Shown: positions 5,649 to 9,040 of the stretch, one piece after another
Layout: each line of letters starts with the position of its first letter
Numbering within the stretch: position 1 is the stretch's first letter
Assembly: GCA_023417955.1 (NCBI GenBank)
Contig: JAEZDW010000197.1
Coordinates: forward strand, 1 to 9,040
Source: Bacteroidota bacterium
Lineage (GTDB): Bacteria; Bacteroidota; Bacteroidia; Cytophagales; Cyclobacteriaceae
Direction of reading: 5' to 3'
DNA: 9,040 bases
Program-made: the position numbers and the translations under genes
The notes under the pieces: model-generated
The model's input: the letters and a program-made list of their open reading frames with translations, nothing else
Told to the model about the DNA's origin: nothing
The model's database searches: none

Positions 5649-7538
5649 CTACTTCCTCACAATCTTCTGCCACGCTCTCGCGCCATTTACCTCCGTGCAC
5701 ACGACGTACATCTTAGGCCCCTGCCCTTTCGTCGCACTCCACTTCACATGGTGCATTCCCGGTTCGATGTCGTCGTAATGAACGCTGTACTCGACCGTCC
5801 CCGTTAAGTCGTATATCGTCACCGCTGCCCTGCCCTTTTGCTTCACGACCAACGGTATGGTTACTTCATCTTTAAACGGGTTAGGCCAGGCGTTCTCATC
5901 CCGCGTACTGCGCTCTTCAACGATCTCAACTTCACTCACCGCCGATGCCGACACGTTCGAAAACTGCCACTGCTGATTCGTCGCACTAAGATACCCCCAT
6001 TGATGAACGTTCGCACCGTTTTGTATTGCAGACGTTCCTCCCGACACGTCCAGTGCCTTGCCGCTGTACCTGTTGATAAGTCGATAGTATCCACCACCAA
6101 CAGACTCAATCGCCCATTGCTGATTTGCACCGCCGGAATAAGTTCGCTGCACAACATTGGCGCCGTCGTTTACATACCAGTCCGCAACTTCAAGCGCCTT
6201 ACCACTGTGTACTGCCGTGAGGCGATAGTAGCCATCACCAACACCGGTAACTGTCCAGCGTTGGTTCGTGCCACCGACGTACTCCCATTGATGAACATTT
6301 GCGCCATCACCCGTTGCAGTAGGGCCGCCATCCACATCGAGTGCCTTGTTGCTGTGACGCGCGCGAATGATGTACGTGCCATTCGCAACAGAACCACCAC
6401 CGCCGCCACCACCCTGTGGGTATACGAGATTGGGGTAGTTCGCATAAAAATCATTCGTGCCGTTGCGTATACTGTTGAAGTTGCCGTACCCGTCATTTTC
6501 ATGCGGATTCTTCCAGGCACACACGCCTGCGTAACCATTCCAATAAGACTGCTTGTAATAGTTTGCCATCGTAATGTTCCAGTTGCAGCAGTTGTTGGAT
6601 GTACCGGAATTAACATCATAACCCGGAGTTTCACCAATGAGCACAGGCTTCTCACCATTGTCAAGCCAGTAGCCAAGGCTGGTATCGAATGGCCCTCCGG
6701 ATGATTGCCACTGGTACCAATGCGGTGACCAGAAATCGAGGTATGCATATGAACTGTTGTATTGTGCCTGCAATGAGGCGTTGCTGTAGTTGTTGCCGGC
6801 ATTCGTATCCCAGCCAATAAAACGATCACTGTTAAATATGATCCACATAGAACCAACCGTTACAGGTTTGTTACTGTATTGGTTGATGGCGGCAGCGCAA
6901 CGCGCGACAAAACGAACTACATTGTTACGGGGCAGGTTTCCGCAATTAGCATCGCGCCACATATGTTCAGGCTCGTTGCAGATGTCATATCCCATCACAT
7001 AGGGCTCGTTCTCATAACGCTGAAGAAACGGTATCAGGAAGTACTCAATGTACCATTGCGTCTTATTAGGGTCATTGATGATCTGGCGATACTGATTATA
7101 ATACCAGCTGCCCTGGTCTTTTACCATGTCGAATGACCAGAACGTCGGAATGATGTAAACCTGTTTCTCGCGAGCAATGGCAACAAGCTGGTCCATGTGC
7201 GACCAGAATGAACTGCTTGCTCCTGTAACGAGGCCATCTCCGTTCAGGGAGGGGCTGTAGTTTCCGGCGCCGTGTATCCATATCCGTGCAAGGTTGATAT
7301 GGTTGTCGACATACCTTTGGAACTCATTGTTCCACCAGTTGTAATCGAAGTTGCGCCCAAGAAAGTCGAGGCTGTAGTCTGACTGCGGTTGCCACGCAGT
7401 ATTCACTCCATTGAAGAAAATCTCGTTTCCGTTTACGTAGAACTTGTTTCCACCGATGGAAACGTGTTGCGCGAGGCTACATGTGACTGATATGAAGATC
7501 AGCGCGGCCAGCAGGATGGACTGTCGTTGTAGGTTCAT
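5649..7538 (-). CDS. secreted GH5 glycoside hydrolase with ricin-type lectin and T9SS sorting domains
   Basis: This 629-residue enzyme is predicted to hydrolyse beta-1,4 bonds in an extracellular polysaccharide; endo-mannanase or endoglucanase is the best guess, substrate not certain. I chose the ATG at 7538 over the upstream in-frame GTG at 7571 because a signal peptide (MNLQRQ then ILLAALIFISVTCSLAQ) starts there. Domains follow in order. The clan GH-A/GH5 barrel spans about 25-372, with the acid/base Glu189 in DICNEPEH and the likely nucleophile Glu303 in VLIGETPG. Next are a seven-glycine linker (376-382) and a ricin-B/CBM13-like lectin (about 385-530) with three internal repeats of the SGKALDV and NQQW type. 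A T9SS C-terminal sorting domain (about 548-629, WPNPFKDEVTIPL) completes the protein, which is thus exported by the Sec pathway and then released or anchored outside by T9SS. The other GH gene lies upstream on the same strand. Confidence 0.93.
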   Translation of the reverse strand: MNLQRQSILLAALIFISVTCSLAQHVSIGGNKFYVNGNEIFFNGVNTAWQPQSDYSLDFLGRNFDYNWWNNEFQRYVDNHINLARIWIHGAGNYSPSLNGDGLVTGASSSFWSHMDQLVAIAREKQVYIIPTFWSFDMVKDQGSWYYNQYRQIINDPNKTQWYIEYFLIPFLQRYENEPYVMGYDICNEPEHMWRDANCGNLPRNNVVRFVARCAAAINQYSNKPVTVGSMWIIFNSDRFIGWDTNAGNNYSNASLQAQYNSSYAYLDFWSPHWYQWQSSGGPFDTSLGYWLDNGEKPVLIGETPGYDVNSGTSNNCCNWNITMANYYKQSYWNGYAGVCAWKNPHENDGYGNFNSIRNGTNDFYANYPNLVYPQGGGGGGGSVANGTYIIRARHSNKALDVDGGPTATGDGANVHQWEYVGGTNQRWTVTGVGDGYYRLTAVHSGKALEVADWYVNDGANVVQRTYSGGANQQWAIESVGGGYYRLINRYSGKALDVSGGTSAIQNGANVHQWGYLSATNQQWQFSNVSASAVSEVEIVEERSTRDENAWPNPFKDEVTIPLVVKQKGRAAVTIYDLTGTVEYSVHYDDIEPGMHHVKWSATKGQGPKMYVVCTEVNGARAWQKIVRK

Positions 7539-7661
7539 AGGTATATATGGATTTGGTTGATGATCTAACACCTACCCATATTAGTCAGGTAACGGCCAGG
7601 TTGCTATCCCACTCCATCTACCTCTTACCTACTTCACTCCTATAGTTGCGAGCTGTTGAGC

Positions 7662-7807
7662 TTCGAGCTGCAAGTTTATTTTGCGATTACTTGAATGGTT
7701 TGCGATTTTGAAGGAGCTTTTTTTCACCGCAGAGACGCTATGACGCAAGGGGGCGCAAAGAAAAACTTTTCTCTGCGCTCCTCCCCGTCCCGGCGACCCT
7801 GCGTTGT
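7662..7807 (+). repeat. intergenic repeat family, copy 4 (fold-back form)
   Basis: The core GCTGCAAGTTTATTTTGCG starts at 7667 and is shared with copy 3. After the T-run, the arm from 7725 folds back on the sequence to about 7806, with an inner stem GCGCAAAGAAAA (7753-7764) against TTTTCTCTGCGC and one mismatch. The copy begins 13 bp past the stop of the minus-strand GH gene (7820) and fills most of the 281-bp gap to the next GH start at 7538. Upstream, GCGAGCTG and TCGAGCTG repeat closely. The hairpin lacks a T-run in the minus direction too. Confidence 0.82.
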
Positions 7808-7819
7808 CTGCATTCCTGC

Positions 7820-9040
7820 TCACTTTGATCCCGTGACAGTCTCTGCTCCCGCCGAAATCACCAAAACCAATTCCCTTCCCGGCTCCATCGTAATCGTTCC
7901 CACGCGACCAGATTGAAATTCAATATCCTTCTTCTCAACATAGTCACGCTTTCCGGGATCATAGTACTCCACCGCGTGCATGCCATCTGCAACGTCATCC
8001 AGCTCAACAACTGCTGACGCTGCCCTTTCTGAATTATTCAACAGATAAACAAATGCAGTCTCTCCACACTTCACCGCATAACCTTCAAGACTTCCGGAAG
8101 CGATGTTCATGCGTTCAAACGATCCGTTACCTGCTGCAAGCATTCTGTCGCTTATCTCGCGGACGCTGTTAAAGTACGGCGTCATGTTTCGTTCATCGAA
8201 GAATTCCCACCACCAGGTCATGGGAATTATCGGCGTTGGACTGAACAACCCGTACCAGAGACCGCGTTTGTAATCGAAGTCAAAGCCTTCACCGCGGTCG
8301 TGTGTTACGTTGTCCCAGTTCCAGTCGTAACCAAATTCTCCGATGACGTACGGCTTGTTATGTCGTTGTGTGTAACGGTGAATCGTCGGCGCGATCATGT
8401 GCGTCTTATTGTAAATGTGCATCTGATTCAGGTCGATGTTTGGCAGATCGTTCATGCCGTCAATTTCGCGGTGCGAAACGCTTGTGGTTACGATGTGATC
8501 GTACGGGTCAATCGACTTTAGATACGTGCTCATTTCATCGTGCCATTCGGCGATGATCTTGTGATCAATCAGCACGCTGTCATGCGGTGTGGGCGTAAAG
8601 ACCGCGTTGTCGATTTCATTGAAGAATTCCCAGGCTGCAATGGCAGGGCTGTAACCCCATCGTGCGACGATGTAGCGAAGCCTGTTCTTGTACTTTTCTT
8701 TTGATGCGTCTACCGTAAAGAATTCCGTCGGCGTTGATGCTGGTCCGCCGTTCACGACGTTATGGGAATTGTACTTCCAGTAACCGTCGGGCATGAGGGA
8801 TCCATGGGCGTCAAAAGCAAGCATGAAGTACAAACCAAGGGAGTCGCACATTTCAACGAGCTCATCCATTCTGCGGATACCCCCTTCGTGGAAATACTGC
8901 TCCGAATTGGTGTACCGTTTTGTATCATTTACATTAGGAAACGCAACAGGCAGGTTCCACACACACATCCACGTACGGAAGAAGTTTGCACCATTTCGTG
9001 ACAATGACGGCAACAGGTAATCGTAATTCCACTTCTCATC
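7820..9040 (-). CDS. clan GH-A (cellulase-like) glycoside hydrolase, 5' end missing
   Basis: The frame stays open to the window edge. The TTG at 9013 is not a convincing start, because nine more codons upstream (reading DEKWNYDYL) continue the barrel sequence. About 406 residues are visible. They begin inside a (beta/alpha)8 barrel: NGANFFRTWMCVWN, then the putative acid/base Glu in AWEFFNEID, His/Tyr-rich NQMHIYNKTH, the likely nucleophile Glu in VIGEFGYDW, and the aromatic TWWWEFFDE. A C-terminal beta-rich domain of about 90 residues (AFVYLLNNSE to VLVISAG) follows. Unlike the downstream GH protein there is no lectin and no T9SS sorting domain at the C-terminus. It probably belongs to the same polysaccharide-degrading locus; the substrate is unknown. 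Its N-terminus, and any signal peptide, lies outside the window. Confidence 0.88.
   Translation of the reverse strand, partial: DEKWNYDYLLPSLSRNGANFFRTWMCVWNLPVAFPNVNDTKRYTNSEQYFHEGGIRRMDELVEMCDSLGLYFMLAFDAHGSLMPDGYWKYNSHNVVNGGPASTPTEFFTVDASKEKYKNRLRYIVARWGYSPAIAAWEFFNEIDNAVFTPTPHDSVLIDHKIIAEWHDEMSTYLKSIDPYDHIVTTSVSHREIDGMNDLPNIDLNQMHIYNKTHMIAPTIHRYTQRHNKPYVIGEFGYDWNWDNVTHDRGEGFDFDYKRGLWYGLFSPTPIIPMTWWWEFFDERNMTPYFNSVREISDRMLAAGNGSFERMNIASGSLEGYAVKCGETAFVYLLNNSERAASAVVELDDVADGMHAVEYYDPGKRDYVEKKDIEFQSGRVGTITMEPGRELVLVISAGAETVTGSK

Noticed and set aside
5500..5700. Minus-strand open frame whose translation contains FLCAPLRHGVIAVKK, similar to one at 7629-7823
   Set aside because: The similarity comes from both being translations of the intergenic repeat (copies 3 and 4). 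The frame also runs into the GH5 3' end. There is no signal of coding.
7725..7806. Repeat hairpin as an intrinsic terminator of the minus-strand GH gene
   Set aside because: Read in the minus direction, no T-run follows the stem; the T-run is on the opposite strand side. It may still slow polymerase, but it is not a classical terminator.
7629..7823. Minus-strand open frame of 64 codons with FLCAPLRHSVSAVKK
   Set aside because: It is a translation of repeat copy 4, with no start context and no protein-like composition outside the repeat.
9013..9013. TTG at 9013 as start of the upstream GH gene
   Set aside because: The frame stays open to the window edge and the preceding codons continue plausible barrel sequence, so the gene is truncated by the window.

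Overview
The window looks like a chromosomal segment of a Bacteroidota bacterium, plausibly Chitinophagia- or Sphingobacteriia-like. Three things point there. The large secreted glycosidase ends in a type IX secretion (T9SS) sorting domain. None of the genes has a clear Shine-Dalgarno site; starts are preceded by A/T-rich sequence. A TAnnTTTG-like -7 box sits before pth, and the PRPP synthetase, L25 and S24-type regulator sequences read like their Bacteroidota relatives. The genus cannot be named from the sequence alone.

Layout. Positions 1-2026 hold a housekeeping block on the + strand: the 3' three-quarters of prs, then rplY (L25/Ctc type) 31 bp later, a perfect 13-bp-stem intrinsic terminator, and pth with its own short leader. 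Positions 2023-3387 form an accessory segment. It has AT-rich inverted sequences at its two ends, two roughly 95% identical direct repeats of about 163 bp inside them, and between these a small secreted protein that resembles an isolated TonB-receptor plug domain. Positions 3431-4303 (minus) encode an XRE/S24 repressor-like protein whose protease residues appear lost; just upstream lies a ladder of alternating CTTGA/TCAAG half-sites. Positions 4304-5013 hold no convincing gene but several small dyads. Positions 5014-5469 (+) encode an unrecognised 151-residue protein. Positions 5649-9040 (minus) carry two clan GH-A glycoside hydrolase genes: an incomplete one, and downstream of it a GH5-ricin lectin-T9SS protein.

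One intergenic repeat family links the regions. Four copies, all in the same + orientation, lie within about 15-35 bp of stop codons at 2026, 3159, 5469 and 7820. They share a core of about 95 bp and a GC-rich arm, but copies 1-2 and copies 3-4 place the complementary arm on opposite sides of that core.

The two glycosidases probably act together on an extracellular beta-linked polysaccharide (mannan or glucan type). The regulator probably controls itself through the half-site ladder. The most unusual items are the repeat-bounded segment with the plug-like protein, the degenerate S24 regulator with its operator array, and the permuted repeat family. I saw no defence system, integrase, transposase, CRISPR array or RNA gene.
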